Source of the DNA: Pisaster brevispinus
Lineage: Eukaryota; Echinodermata; Asteroidea; Forcipulatida; Asteriidae
Direction of reading: 5' to 3'
Length of the DNA stretch: 64,000 nt
Assembly (NCBI GenBank): GCA_023634235.1
Contig: JAMKCF010000002.1
Span: 6,190,722-6,254,721, forward strand
Of this stretch, positions 20,090 to 31,866 are shown piece after piece. How positions within the stretch are numbered: the stretch's first letter is position 1; every line of letters begins with the position of its first letter. The notes beneath the pieces are model-generated. The model ran no database searches. It worked only from the letters and a program-made list of their open reading frames with translations, and was not told the origin of the DNA. Both the position numbers and the translations under genes were made by a program.

Positions 20090-20890
20090 TTTTTTGGGCC
20101 GGATGGTTATGTCCCCCATGCGGTATATAGTGTGTACTATTTACTATGTTCAGCTTCATCTGACAGTGCCCTCTTTTAAATTTGCATACTTCGGTCTGTA
20201 ATAACCTATTATTAGGGAAATAATCCCCGGGGACATATTTCCATAAACTTTGGAGGATCTTACTATTATTTGTTATTGTTTTACTTATGTATGTTGACTA
20301 TATAAACCTTCCACGACAGACTAAGTGACAATAAAGCCACAATACTACCCTGTCACTTGTTTACTACTCTAAGTTTAATTTGTAGAATCTAATTACGGCT
20401 AACAGTTTACATAGAAAAACATTACTCGAACAAACTATACAAGAAGTGTTTTGGCGTAACCGAATCAAAAATCAGACATTCCTATTTGTTGTTGTTGTTG
20501 ATTTTTTTTCCATTACGTTTACAACAAGTAGACACCTCGATTGTAGTGAGTTGTCAGAGCAGCCTTTTATTTCAAATTCAAATGTACAAAAACATAATTT
20601 TCTTAAACGCGATATTTTGTCGTAAATAGTGTCTGGGACCAAAAACAGTTTCGTCTAAATGCAGCCATTCAGCAAAACCGATTTCCTACAATTTCAAAGC
20701 AGCTCTCAGTTATTATGATTCCCCGACAGTAATCCAGTCCGCAACTCATAGTCCTACAAAAGAGCAGTGAACTCTGGCAGTAACATTTTATCCGCAAGAT
20801 ATTTAACCTCTTTCAAGTTTTCGAAAAAGTAATCCAGAATAGTATTTTAAGTTAAAGGGAACAGTCAAGGGTTGCTTGCTCATCAATTTG
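20090..20890. repeat. Dispersed repeat R1, copy 1 (uninterrupted)
   Basis: About 0.8 kb with no coding potential. Similar sequence, block by block and in the same order, lies at 55737-55885, 56515-56990 and 58453-58510, starting with GGTTATGTCCC and ending near GGCAGTAACATTTT. Copy 1 lacks the insertions seen in copy 2, so it serves as an empty-site reference. The repeat class is not recognised. Confidence 0.75.
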
Positions 20891-21899
20891 AGCTAAATAC
20901 AACAACGCTTGCAGCTTATAGTTATTTGGCTTATTTTGGCAACAGGTTTAATTTTAGCCAAAACTCGGACTAAATTTAAAGACGGTGACACCATTGAATA
21001 CATCCAACCCAAGACTCTGACGGTCTAAACAATGAATGTCAGGATGTGATTGCAAAGACCAATCGGAAAAGTAGCTGAATACGACAACTAAAACCCTGTA
21101 GGGCAAGCTAGTACGTGTGTTTGGCCCAATTAAAAATTATTAACTACCGACCCTGATAGCACTGTATTGCTCCTAGTTCCGACTAACTCCAAAAGACTGC
21201 CCAGTGGCCAAAAAGTGTATATGTACCAAAAATAAAGCCGACTGCATGCGCTTCCTCTCAATTACATAACCTGTTTGCATGGCTTTGCTACTGCAGCTGA
21301 GAGGACGTTTACAGTACCCACTATAAGTCACGCGATGAAATTTAACCAATGGTTGCGAAATTGGCAACACTAAGTCTTACGTTGATATAACAAATTTAAT
21401 TAAAAGTATTGCGTTTTCACAAGCAAACATCTTTGTTGTTTATGAAGGCCGGGCTGGGTAAGAATTATTCACTGCATTGCCACAAAGCTCACCCAGAAAT
21501 TGCACAGCCTGAAATGAAGATAAACACTCCGTCGAAGTTGCCAATAAGGTCATATAACAGCCTTAAAACACGAAAGACGCATACCAATGAACTTATTGAG
21601 ATGAAATTAAAAAACTTGTTATGCATAGTTCGTTTATACGACTGAACATTCTCCACAACATCTTCGATCGTAGACAAAGCCATCACTTTCGCCCATGAAC
21701 ATGAACAAGTAAAGCTTGGAAATTAATTAATACTCCCGAAGGCTATTTACCGAAGGTTTACAACGAACTCATCAAATAAACTAGGGTAACATTTCTGGAC
21801 GTACAAGGGGATGAACCATTAGTGTCCAATGGAAGGGGGAGGGCAGTTCGGTTATAACATTTATTTATGTTTTGTATTTGTCATGTGCCCCCCCCCCCC
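20891..21899. other. No gene recognised
   Basis: AT-rich sequence with only short open frames lacking recognisable motifs. A run of about 15 C lies at 21887-21901. Confidence 0.5.
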
Positions 21900-22870
21900 C
21901 CTCCCGTTTACAGTACGCGTGCTTTCTAGGAGGGACCCTTATTTGCAACACATGCGATGTGGTACACAACTCCTTGGCTGAACTCTTACTGGACTTTGAT
22001 GCTGTCGTTTTTGGATACTCTTTTTGCCTTGGTGTTGTTTCGTGTGTACATGATCTTCTGTTTAAACAAGTCGTCGGTTAAAAATTGTTTTTTTATGGCT
22101 GGTTTGGAGTAAAAACGGGTCTTCGGTGGTTGGTCCTAAAATGTCTTCCAGGTAAGTAGATTTAAATTGTAGTTCTTTTTTGCTTAGTTGTCCACATTGA
22201 ACAACTTGAAACTGTTTAGCTTGTGATACTGGTATTTCCAGTGTTGTTGTTGTCCATTGCGTGTGTCCAAACAATAACACAAAGTCAATTCCAGCTGGTG
22301 TGTTGTTTCAGTCATGTGCTCACCCAAAACTGTGCCAAGTACCAACTTTTGCAAAAGCATCTGCGGTAGAGGGGATATGTTGCTCGGGGATTCCCCTGCA
22401 TACCTTTTCTCGATGCACAATTTGGGTTTTTAATACTGCAAATTTCTGCTCTATTTGTTTTTGACTCATGTTTGTTGTGCTTTATTGTGTTGTTCCTCTC
22501 TACAATATGATTGTGTTTCCACAAGACTTTTGAATTAATTCAAAACGAAAGTATGCAGTGTTTTTTAGTATGTTGGGATATTTCGAGACAACACTGAAAT
22601 TCATTAATACATGCATCTTTGCACTTGATCATCTCAACCACTTCTTTGACAAAACGCCTCTATCTTGTTGATCACCTGGTTAAATCGTTCCATTAGATTC
22701 ACCACAGTGGCTTGAATAACGCTTCTTGACATTCTGGTAGGCTTAATCAGCCCCTTGGCAAGCTGTAGCTCCTTGTGATTCACCTGCTGACTCCAAAATG
22801 TATGCCTCTTGCAGATTAGTATACTTGTGGATTTTGTCTAGGGTGGTCGGCCACAGTACAGTCGTGACAT
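21900..22870 (-). pseudogene. Unrecognised gene relic
   Basis: Minus-strand frames show long stretches with protein-like composition but broken by stops. One reads LICKRHTFWSQQVNHKELQL then MERFNQVINKIEAFCQRSG (about 22830 to 22650), which looks alpha-helical. Further down are REKVCRGIPEQHIPS and LSKKELQFKSTYLEDILGP (about 22420 to 22120). I do not recognise the family; a transposon accessory protein is possible. Signs of coding are continuity across about 0.9 kb after allowing frame changes. Confidence 0.35.
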
Positions 22871-23478
22871 ATCAGCAGCTCACAGTTTAGACCAGTGTAG
22901 CATTATTGTACTTTTTCTGTGCAACATACACATTGTCAACTCTCTCCTTGCCTTTAAGTTCTTCCAGTTCACTGGTATTCAGGTTAAGTGTATTCAGAAA
23001 GCTCTGCATGGCATTGTTTTTAGTCAGCCCATCGACTCCTTTTGATGGAACTTGGGTCACATCACGACATAGTCTTGGTCCAAGACTTCACTATCTCATA
23101 CTCGTAACGTAACGTGATAACCCGACAGAGGGCGCGCTTTTCTTCTTGAATTAATTCCGGTTGACGACTGTCTGTAGTAACGTCTTCGATATCTTGTTTA
23201 ACCCTTTTTGGAGGGGAAGGTGGACAGATGTGCTCCACAAATTGATAAAATTAGCATAATCTCCAAAGTGTTATGACCTGCGGGACTCAAATTCCCTGAC
23301 ACCCAAGGCAAGACCATTCCCCATAGAGGGAGGGGGAGGTGTCAGGTCCCAGATTTGTTTTTGAGGGGCAGAAAACTATTTGCATTCATGTACTTAGCAC
23401 ATAGATATCCCATGTCAAACACAGACCTCCCAAGATCTAACCTTTTCAAAAGTTGACAACATTAAATAAAAAAAATAT
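22871..23478. other. No gene recognised
   Basis: Low-complexity to average sequence without motifs or repeats shared with other parts of the window. Confidence 0.4.
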
Positions 23479-23482
23479 TTAA

Positions 23483-23971
23483 CCCTCAATGAAGCCATCA
23501 GGCACTTTTCAGGTGTCCGTTTTTAATTAAAAAGTAATTACTCCGCCATTTTATTTTATTTGTATTTAAAAAATGTAAGGTTCCTCAACTACACCTAGCC
23601 AAATAGCATGCCAATTGTCTTGTTACCATCGGGGTTGATTTCACACACAAAAAAATCCACCAATGACCAGTTCTCCCGGTATTCCCTTGGGAAATGTAAG
23701 AAATGTAAGAAATTATGATGTTTTTGCTGACTCATCAAACACGAGGGTTTCATTCAAACAAATGGCTTAGAGACACTTGTGGGCTGATCTCAATGGAAAT
23801 TTTGCTTGAATTTATTTTATTTAGTCACAAGGGTCTATATCCAATAGTTTGGGCGATTTAAACATGATTGTGTTCTCAAAAAACACGTATTACACGCAAA
23901 ATATCAAACGGACACTTGAAAAGTGCCTGATGGCATAAGTGTGTGATTTTTTTTGATGGTGTCACGAAGAG
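23483..23971. mobile_element. MITE with TTAA flanks (copy M1)
   Basis: 489 bp bounded by TTAA at 23479-23482 and 23972-23975. The left end begins CCCTCAATGAAGCC. A subterminal inverted repeat of about 30 bp (23491-23522 against 23906-23935) carries GGCACTTTTC and its complement. TTAA duplication is the hallmark of piggyBac-superfamily insertion. Related copies are at 57100-57594 and 60166-60647, with a partial one at 46797. Confidence 0.75.
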
Positions 23972-23975
23972 TTAA

Positions 23976-26104
23976 AAGGCTAAAACAATCATAGACACTA
24001 GCTTGGCAGCAAAAGAAGTCATTTAAATAAAAAAAATATCAGTGTAAATGCACAGAACACATTGTTAATGTATGTTGGATTGTGTGGAACAGTCAGTACC
24101 ACCTAATCAACACTTGCGTATACTCAGGGATTAAACACATTACAGAGTTAAGAAGGCGTGGCCAAGTTGTTTCCATGAAGCATCAAGTCATGTTTTATTC
24201 ATATTAGTGACTAAAATGACAAGCTTGCAAGAAAAGCAAGATATGAAAGGTCACGAGGTCGTCGACACGACTAAGCATGATTGTATGCAGTATGCACGCA
24301 CACTCACGTTTTGATTGACCATGACTATTGACTTCTTCATCAACGTACTAAGCAAGTGATTCTGAAATTAGTCAAGCAAAATTATATGCTTGCAGTCGCT
24401 AGGTTTATTGGTCGGTCATTGTTTAATGGACGTTTGAATCTTGTACATTGTCGATGTCAACCATGCAATTTAAGAAAAGTTTATCTTTGCATAAGCTGAA
24501 CTACAGTACTTATCATTCTTCCATTCGTAATGCCCTGAAAATAAAATATCGGCAATACAAATTACACTTTGTTTACTTTTACCTTTCTTTGCAACTACAA
24601 GAATGTAATGAGGACTTTTTGTAATTTTCTGCTGCGGGGGACTGCATATTTTACATGTAGGCCTAATTTACAAAGAAAGAGGGGACCGGGGAACTCAAGA
24701 CTGTTTGGATCATGTTCGTATGGCCATTGATCCAACATGCCACTTTCAACAGTATTTTAAAAGTTGCTGCATATATAATGATCGTTTCAAATACCGGGCG
24801 CCAGTGTCGTTGTCTGAGTGTGTGTTGCTCTTTGCGGTTTTGACTGGCTTTTCGAATACCGCGCACCCTGTGCCATATAGACTTGGTTCCAAGTCTGCGA
24901 TCGTGGCTTTTACTCTACCCGATAGCCAATACATTATTCCCTGAAATAGCGCCCTCTTGTAGATTAACCTCCGCCATTAGCCTACGATCACAGACTTGGG
25001 ACCATTGTTCAACGGTTTGTACACACCCTATGGCGAATTAGTCCAAAAGTGGACGGAACAATTTGATTGGCCGGAATCGCAAAAACCTTCGATAACATGA
25101 ATATTCAAACAAAACCATCTACGAGATAGGTTGTGAGCTCTTCCATTTAAACTGTAGGGTGCAACTGTTATCGTGGAGTAGGAATCATGTATTTTGTCAT
25201 GTGTTCTTTACTACATTAAGATCTCACTAAACTTATCTATGTTTTTTAAAAACTGTCTACGTACCAAGGACTTTACAAATATAATATTGAATGAACATAA
25301 AGCAACAATTTTAAGCAAGTTCAGCCTGTTAGTAAAAGACGCTGCCAGTAATGTTTTTTGCCGGCTCCTGATTGGCCAGCTCCCTGGCGTACGCTTGATT
25401 GTTTACATTTATCTTTGAATACATGAATATACATAAACGCAAGGGGGTCAAGTCTGAGATTGCGAGTTGGGGCGCGTGATAGCTAATCTGTGGGGGCGTT
25501 TTTCGTGGCTGATGCAGAGGAATAACTGCGATCTCAGACTTGAAATCAAGTCTATGTGCCATAAGGCCTATATGCAGTTTCTCTATTGCAAGGTCAAAGT
25601 GTACATGTACATTTACATGTGTGTGAAAATATATGTTCAACAATGCGTTATCGTTTATAAGGCCATTCATTCATTCCTTCTCTGTTCCTGTAATTCTTCA
25701 ACAAACAAAGACTAAGTTTGGTTTTGGCACTAGACACGTTTGGTAATTGTCAAAGACCAGTATTCTCACTTGGCGTATCTCAACATTATGCATAAAATAA
25801 CAAATATTTGAAAATTTGGGCTCAATGATGGCCATCGAAGTTGCTAGATAATAATGAGAGAAAAAACACCCTTGTTGGACAATGTGTGTGCTTTCAGATG
25901 CCTGAAAAAGGCTTCAGGCCTGAAGTCTTTCTCAGATTCAAATATTTTTGTGAGAAATTACCCCTTTCTCAAAAACTACATTACTCCAGAGGGTGTCGTT
26001 TCTCACAATGTTTTATACAATCAACAGCTTTCCTTTGCTCGTTACCAAGTAAATTGTTATGTTAATATATTTCGAGTAGTTTCCAGTGTTTTTCGCTTGA
26101 TTTG
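23976..26104. other. No gene recognised
   Basis: Two kilobases of AT-rich sequence with short, unconvincing open frames. A block near 25040-25075 (GTGGACGGAACAATTTGATTGG) resembles 45647-45675, a minor dispersed repeat. Confidence 0.45.
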
Positions 26105-26470
26105 AGCAGCAAAGGATACAACAAATTATCCCTTCCACTTTTCGGCTAAAGTTGAGGAACAAGGGACAACAACTTATATTCAAGGGATAAAAAAATCTAT
26201 CCCTCCCCTTTTCGGCTGGATTTGAGCAACAAGGGATAGAAAATTCTATCCCCAACTCCTTTCGGCTTGGTTTGAGGAACAAGGGATAGAAAATGATATC
26301 CCCTCCTCTTTTCGGCTAGAGTTGAGGAACAAGGGATAGAAAATTATATCCCCAACTCCTTTCGGCTTGGTTTGAGGAACAAGGGATAGAAAATTATATC
26401 CCCTCCTCTTTTCGGCCAGAAGTGAGGAACAAGGGATAGACAATTCCCTTACTATCCCCTTACTAATATT
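26105..26470. repeat. Hairpin minisatellite with conserved right flank
   Basis: About seven units of 45-60 bp built from CAAGGGATAGAAAATTATATCCC followed by a pyrimidine-rich spacer and TTTCGGCT. The core GGGATAGAAAATTCTATCCC is nearly a perfect palindrome, so single strands can form one hairpin per unit. The next ~340 bp (26470-26810) is non-coding and matches 58110-58440. Confidence 0.85.
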
Positions 26471-26810
26471 ATTACCACTTGAACCGCAAATAAACTCTTT
26501 TTGGGGGTCAGCTTTCCCAATAATGAAGTGTACATTGTAAATACAAAAAAATACGTAGTCTTCTTTGATATTATGATGCAATAATTGTTTGGAGTACAAT
26601 ATGTGCATTTTTTTTGCTAACTAAAAGGTATAAATAAAAAGCCTGTTAATTTTTTTTAAGAGTGCACCCAATTCTTACTTTGTTCCTCCAACAATATTTT
26701 ATGAAGAAAATTAGCATGATTTTAACATTTTTAAAACAACTTCACGAAAAGTTGCTATATATTACCCCAAAAAGGGGAAAATGAAAAATTGTAGTTAAAA
26801 TCAAACCGTT

Positions 26811-27504
26811 AAGTATACGTTTCCGTTGCCCTAGGGTTTCAACAAAGGGATGGCACGTAATCTTGTTCGTTTGTCACGCTGGTCTGTATAATCCCAACCA
26901 AACTACGCCTAATTAATAAACTCGTTTAATGTTAGGATTCCACCTCACTATCATGACGTCAATCCAAAGACCAAGTGAGATGTTTGGAGTAACGAAAACT
27001 TAGAGAAGAGAACCTCTTAGAAATGAAAATACATGTCACTAAACATCCACTTTATACAATGTAATCAACATGATTCGAACAACTTTATTGATTAAAGTCT
27101 GTTTAAGAAAAGGTTAGTTTTACCGAACACAAGAAGCTATTTACTATTTTGTTAATTGTTCCTTAACGCTTTCAAGCATTTTTTGAACTGAACACTGTGT
27201 TTTGCTTGTGAAGTGAACAGCTGCTTATGTGTGCCCCTTCTTCGCTACGGTCTGTGCTCCCAAACAACCAGCTGTTAACTGTTTGTAAATGTCCTCCAAC
27301 ATTTTCAGCTGCAGAGTTCGATGCATCCCTAAAACGCTGTGATGAGAACTTTGACACACCGATCGCTGCAGTAACTAGAGCGCCAAGGAATTACTTTCTT
27401 ATACTGTTTATTGACAGTGCTCAGAATGGTTTCTGAAAACTTATTTAAAACTAGAACAGCGAAGCTGACATTGCGAGCTGCCGATCGCCAGATAGGAGAC
27501 CAAT
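26811..27504. other. No gene recognised
   Basis: No convincing coding frame, repeat or RNA fold was seen. Confidence 0.4.
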
Positions 27505-27848
27505 TATGACCATTTAAGGTTTTCATTGTTTTAGCTCATTCAACTGGAACCAGTGATAAACTCTTGAGTTTTATCTGTTCATATGAATCTACGTGTAAGA
27601 AGGAATATTTGATTCAAGTTTCAAGTCAGTACATCATTGCAATAAGGAGTTATGGCCATTTAAGGTCGTCATTGTTTAGCTCATTCAACTGGGACCAGTG
27701 AAAAACTCTTTGAGCTTTATCTTTTCATATAAATCTACATGTAAGAAGCAATATTTGATTCAAGTTTCAAGTCAGTACATCATTGCAATAAGGAGTTATG
27801 ACCATTTAAGTTTTTAATTGTTTTAGCTCATTTAACCGGAACTGATTT
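27505..27848. repeat. 146 bp tandem repeat, 2.3 units
   Basis: TATGACCATTTAAG-type starts occur at 27505, 27651 and 27797, an exact 146 bp spacing with high identity. The array stops 27 bp before the left end of the ISL2EU element, so the element may have inserted at or into this repeat. Confidence 0.9.
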
Positions 27849-27980
27849 TATGCTCAGCCTGTCTGTTGTCAATACACCGATCCAGTAAGCCCCGCCCAGT
27901 TAGCATTGCCTAGCAACGAGTACACATGTGCAAAGCATGCGCGGGACCTGAGTGGTCCAGATCGCGAGAAGTTTGCAAAC

Positions 27981-30900
27981 ATGGCTGCCGCGGGAACTTT
28001 GATTTCCTGTACGGATATTACTTCTATAAAGTTTGAAGTTAGCATTTCTTTGTTTGGTGAAACACCATTAACCAAACGATCGAAGGAGAGGGGATATTTG
28101 TTTTTCAGTCAGGGATATGTTCATGAAATTTCACTTTATTGCAACGATGATTCCGACGTCGTGGAAATAAAAGCCAAATGCTATCGTTCGATGCGAAAGT
28201 CACAGCCCCCTCATAAAATTTAAATAATAATTTCCCAAACGCAACAACAAGAAATGCAACAAGAAGGCAAAAAGAACCGCATTACGGAAAGCACTTGCAG
28301 CTGTGTTGCAGGGTAAGTTTGATTTTGAATCACAAGAAAATGCTGTTGTTACTTGTTATCCAGCACTCTGATCCAGTTTCATGTGGAAGAATGGATGATT
28401 CATTTCAAGTTCAAATGAATTTCTAGAACTCGAAAAATACATGTAAATGATGTAGGCCCGCCACAGTGCATGTACACAAAGTCATGTACAATTATATTGG
28501 TACCGTGTCTTTTTTCGAGGCTGTAGAGAAGGCATTGCATGATGTTATGTCACTTTGAAATAGCAGAGGAAAAACGGGATACTGGAAAAAATTAATTGGG
28601 CCTTTTAGCTGGCTGGTTACGGGGAAAGGAATGTGAATTGAGTCTGAACCTTTCAAACAAAGGGCAAAACAACTCCAATGAGTAAAAAAAAAAAGGATTA
28701 AGGTTAAAAAAAAACCTCCCCGTCTACATAAGACAGAGAGAGAGAGTTATGATTGGGGGGGGGGGTATATCAATAAACAAGGGTGTGATGGTTTGTAGCT
28801 GATGGGGGTAAAACATGATCAGCTGTAACTTGGTGGTGCACTTTTAAATCCAATAACATTTAATTTTAAATCACTGTAAAATGAATTTCACAATAAGCAC
28901 TACTTATTTTGATACAAAATTGATCATAATAATTGTGTTAAACATCATACTATTTAGGCTTGCTGGGACGTGTTGCCATACAGTTGGTGTTGTCTACACT
29001 TTGTCGCATTACCAACAACTTGGATTGAAGGAAGTACCAGCCTTTCCATCTGTGACCACTTTGCCGCAACAATGGCACAAGCCTAGAGGGAAAATCATAA
29101 GCCCCAGACCAGTAACATCGATGGTCTTTGGAAAAACTAAGGACCAGCCAAGAAAAAGGAAGCCAAATCTTGCCAAGAAACCCAAAGGGTAATTACAAGT
29201 AATATAACAATTTGATCTTTGACATGGAAAAACATTTCATTCTTCAACACAGAAAAGGTTTTCTGAATTTATTCAGGAGTCAGTATTTGTTTATTTTTTT
29301 TTCCAACTTGGTAAGGAAACAGTAGGCTCCATACTTTTGATAATTACAAACTGTATAATAGTCTCAATTAGTGCCAAATTTGTCCAAGAGGGTTTGTGCT
29401 ATTTTTTATAAGAAAAGTATATTCATATTGTTGCTCAATAAATAGTTTTATTTCAATTCTAAAAACACAAAATACAATCAAATTAAGCATAGGTAGTTTT
29501 TCGTTGATACTGTTCAGGCTTGTCCAAGCAAAACAAAAGATTCCTACAAATATAGAACCTTGAAGTTTTCAGGATTTTTCTCCCGGAAAATTTGTTTAAT
29601 TAGACATTTCAATCAATAATTTGTAATGACTTACATGGAAATCTGAATGACTGTTGATAAACTGTTGAGGCTATTTTCAGACACCAACGGAATTTTGTTT
29701 CCATGTATTAACACAAAAAGCCATGAACCTAATCCATGTAGATGTTTATTTATCTACATCTTGTTAAATACCACAGATTCACACCTCCAAGCAAGGAAGC
29801 AATTGGCCTGCTGAGGAACTGCTCATCAACCCCTTTAGCTTATCTCCTCGATGAGGAACGAGTTACCACCCCAACAGCTATGGGTCATGTGCAAGTTGGC
29901 TCAGCTATTCCATTTCATGTCAGTAGAATAACAAAAAAATATTATTACCTTTTTACTAGTGCTCTCTAAAGCCTCAAAAATCTGAAGTTTTAGAGTAACC
30001 TTAATTACAACGTATTCCATGGAGCTTAAGAGTTTAAGATTGACAAAGAATTGCAATAAAGCCTGTACCATTTGAGTGCTTTGAATTTCCTTGAACGTTT
30101 GTTATCCCTGTTATTCACCACATCAAAGAGTCAACAAATGCCATGTTTATCTACATGTGTAGCTTTCCTGTGTAGATAAAGGACGCAGGTTAAAAGTTTA
30201 CCTACAGTCTTACCAATGTATCTTGGAAATTTGTAAGCATGCCACACACAAACCATATTTCATTTATTTGATGGCACAGGCTTATTGGAATGCTTCTGCC
30301 AACAATTTGGAATCTTTTGATTCTGTTGATGGTCCTCTCTACATGCATTCTATGAGCAGCAATTTGTCGAGTTTTCATCACGTCCTCTTGCCTCATTTGT
30401 GAGGTTGCAGAAGCATATGGAGGCACATTCAATTGAAGTCCTATTTTATGCAGATGCTCTCCAATTACAAACCCTTTATCTGCCATTACAGCGTCTCCTT
30501 CGATGATTAAACTCAACTTCTTGTAACTGCCCAACAAATCATAAAACCCACTGTCTTCACATATCCGATTGTCTGATATTGAGCCAGAGAACAGCTCAGA
30601 GAGGAACATAATCGATCCTCTTGAATCGACCACAACTAATGATTTTAGTGTATTAGTTGATTTATAATCCGAGAAACACTGGCTCTGATTTTTCAATGAT
30701 GATGGTCTTTCAAGTCTAATTTCAGTTGCATCAATGATGGCCAACGAGTTAGAGATTTTTTTTTTTTTGTAATCTGTGTCATGTTGCTGATTAGAACATC
30801 TCTATGGGGCCAAAAGGACAGAAATTCAAGTTTTGCGTACATGAATTTTACCCAGCTGCTAAATATAGTCCCAATTGTCTGTGGTTTTACAGAGGTCCTA

Positions 30901-31866
30901 AAAGCAATATCCTTCAAATGAAATTAAATTCTCAGTCTACAAAGAACTAGGAAAAGCTGTTGTTTCAGAGTAAAGTTCTGAATCTCACGTCTCATTTCAA
31001 AATAATGAATTGGATTATTATGTGGATCAGGAATAAGAAAATTGAATAATGTCATGAACATAACATAAGTTAAGCCAGTATAATAAACAAATACATTTTT
31101 GAAGCTGCCTGTACTTCGTGTGTTAATGACATCTGGATCAAATTTTGCAGGATGTTGTTCTTCCTGATAGCTTTGAAGTTTCCTTTTAAGCTCTGCATTT
31201 TCTTGCTCAAGGCGATGAAGCTTTCTTGATAGTGTGCTGCTTTTTTCTTCCAGTTCTCTCATTCTCGACTCCATAGCCAGCATGTCAAGTGATGAGAACA
31301 CTGTAAATATTTGAAAAAGCAGGTGTTGATTAATTTTTTTTTTTTTTTTCAAATTTACCATACAGTTGAAGAGCTACAAGGACGTCCCAGTGGCAACAAC
31401 AACAACACCCTGTGGTGACACACTGTTCCCCAAGCAGCCACCTGTTCAACTGGAAGAACAGTATATGGCATGTAATGGTGCATTCCCAATCAGCAAACAA
31501 GATGCACATAGGTTAGAGCATAACACATGTCAACAAAGCAAATGCAAACTGTGGTTTGAGGAGCGAAAGAAACGATTAACTTCATCAAGTTTTGGTAAAG
31601 TCTGTATGCGTAAAAAAGACATAAATGAGACATTTTTAAAGTCTTTGTTTGAACCGATTGCCTTTTCTACTGAAACAACATCATATGGAAAATCTCATGA
31701 AGTACAAGGTAAGAAAGCTTACTGTAACAAAAAGGAGAATGTTCATATTCATGACTGTGGCCTTGTAATTAACCCAAAGTTTTCATTTCTTGGAACTAGA
31801 ATAGGCTTTGTACTCAGCTTTGACTGGAGAATACGATTTTTTTCCCAAGAAAGACAGACTATGTAG
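27981..31866 (+). pseudogene. ISL2EU second protein: SWIM zinc finger plus truncated YqaJ nuclease
   Basis: Four exons join in frame with good splice signals: 27981-28312, 28958-29188, 29777-29918 and 31366 to about 31863. Exon 1 starts MAAAGTLISC, contains RGYLFFSQGYVHEI, and has an in-frame TAA at 28221-28223 before CSCVAG. Exon 2 continues GTCCHTVGVVYTLSH, completing a CxC...CxH SWIM finger, then LPQQWHKPRG. Exon 4 has QSKCKLWFEERKKRLTSSSF and SYGKSHEVQGKKAY, the start of a YqaJ (lambda exonuclease-like) fold. The expected SPDG and later catalytic motifs are absent, so the nuclease is cut short. In this family the protein is thought to assist transposition, but its exact role is unknown. 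Confidence 0.8.

Noticed and set aside
20090..20890. R1 as a host regulatory element
   Set aside because: It has a second copy with the same order of blocks at 55.7-58.5 kb, so a dispersed repeat explains it better.
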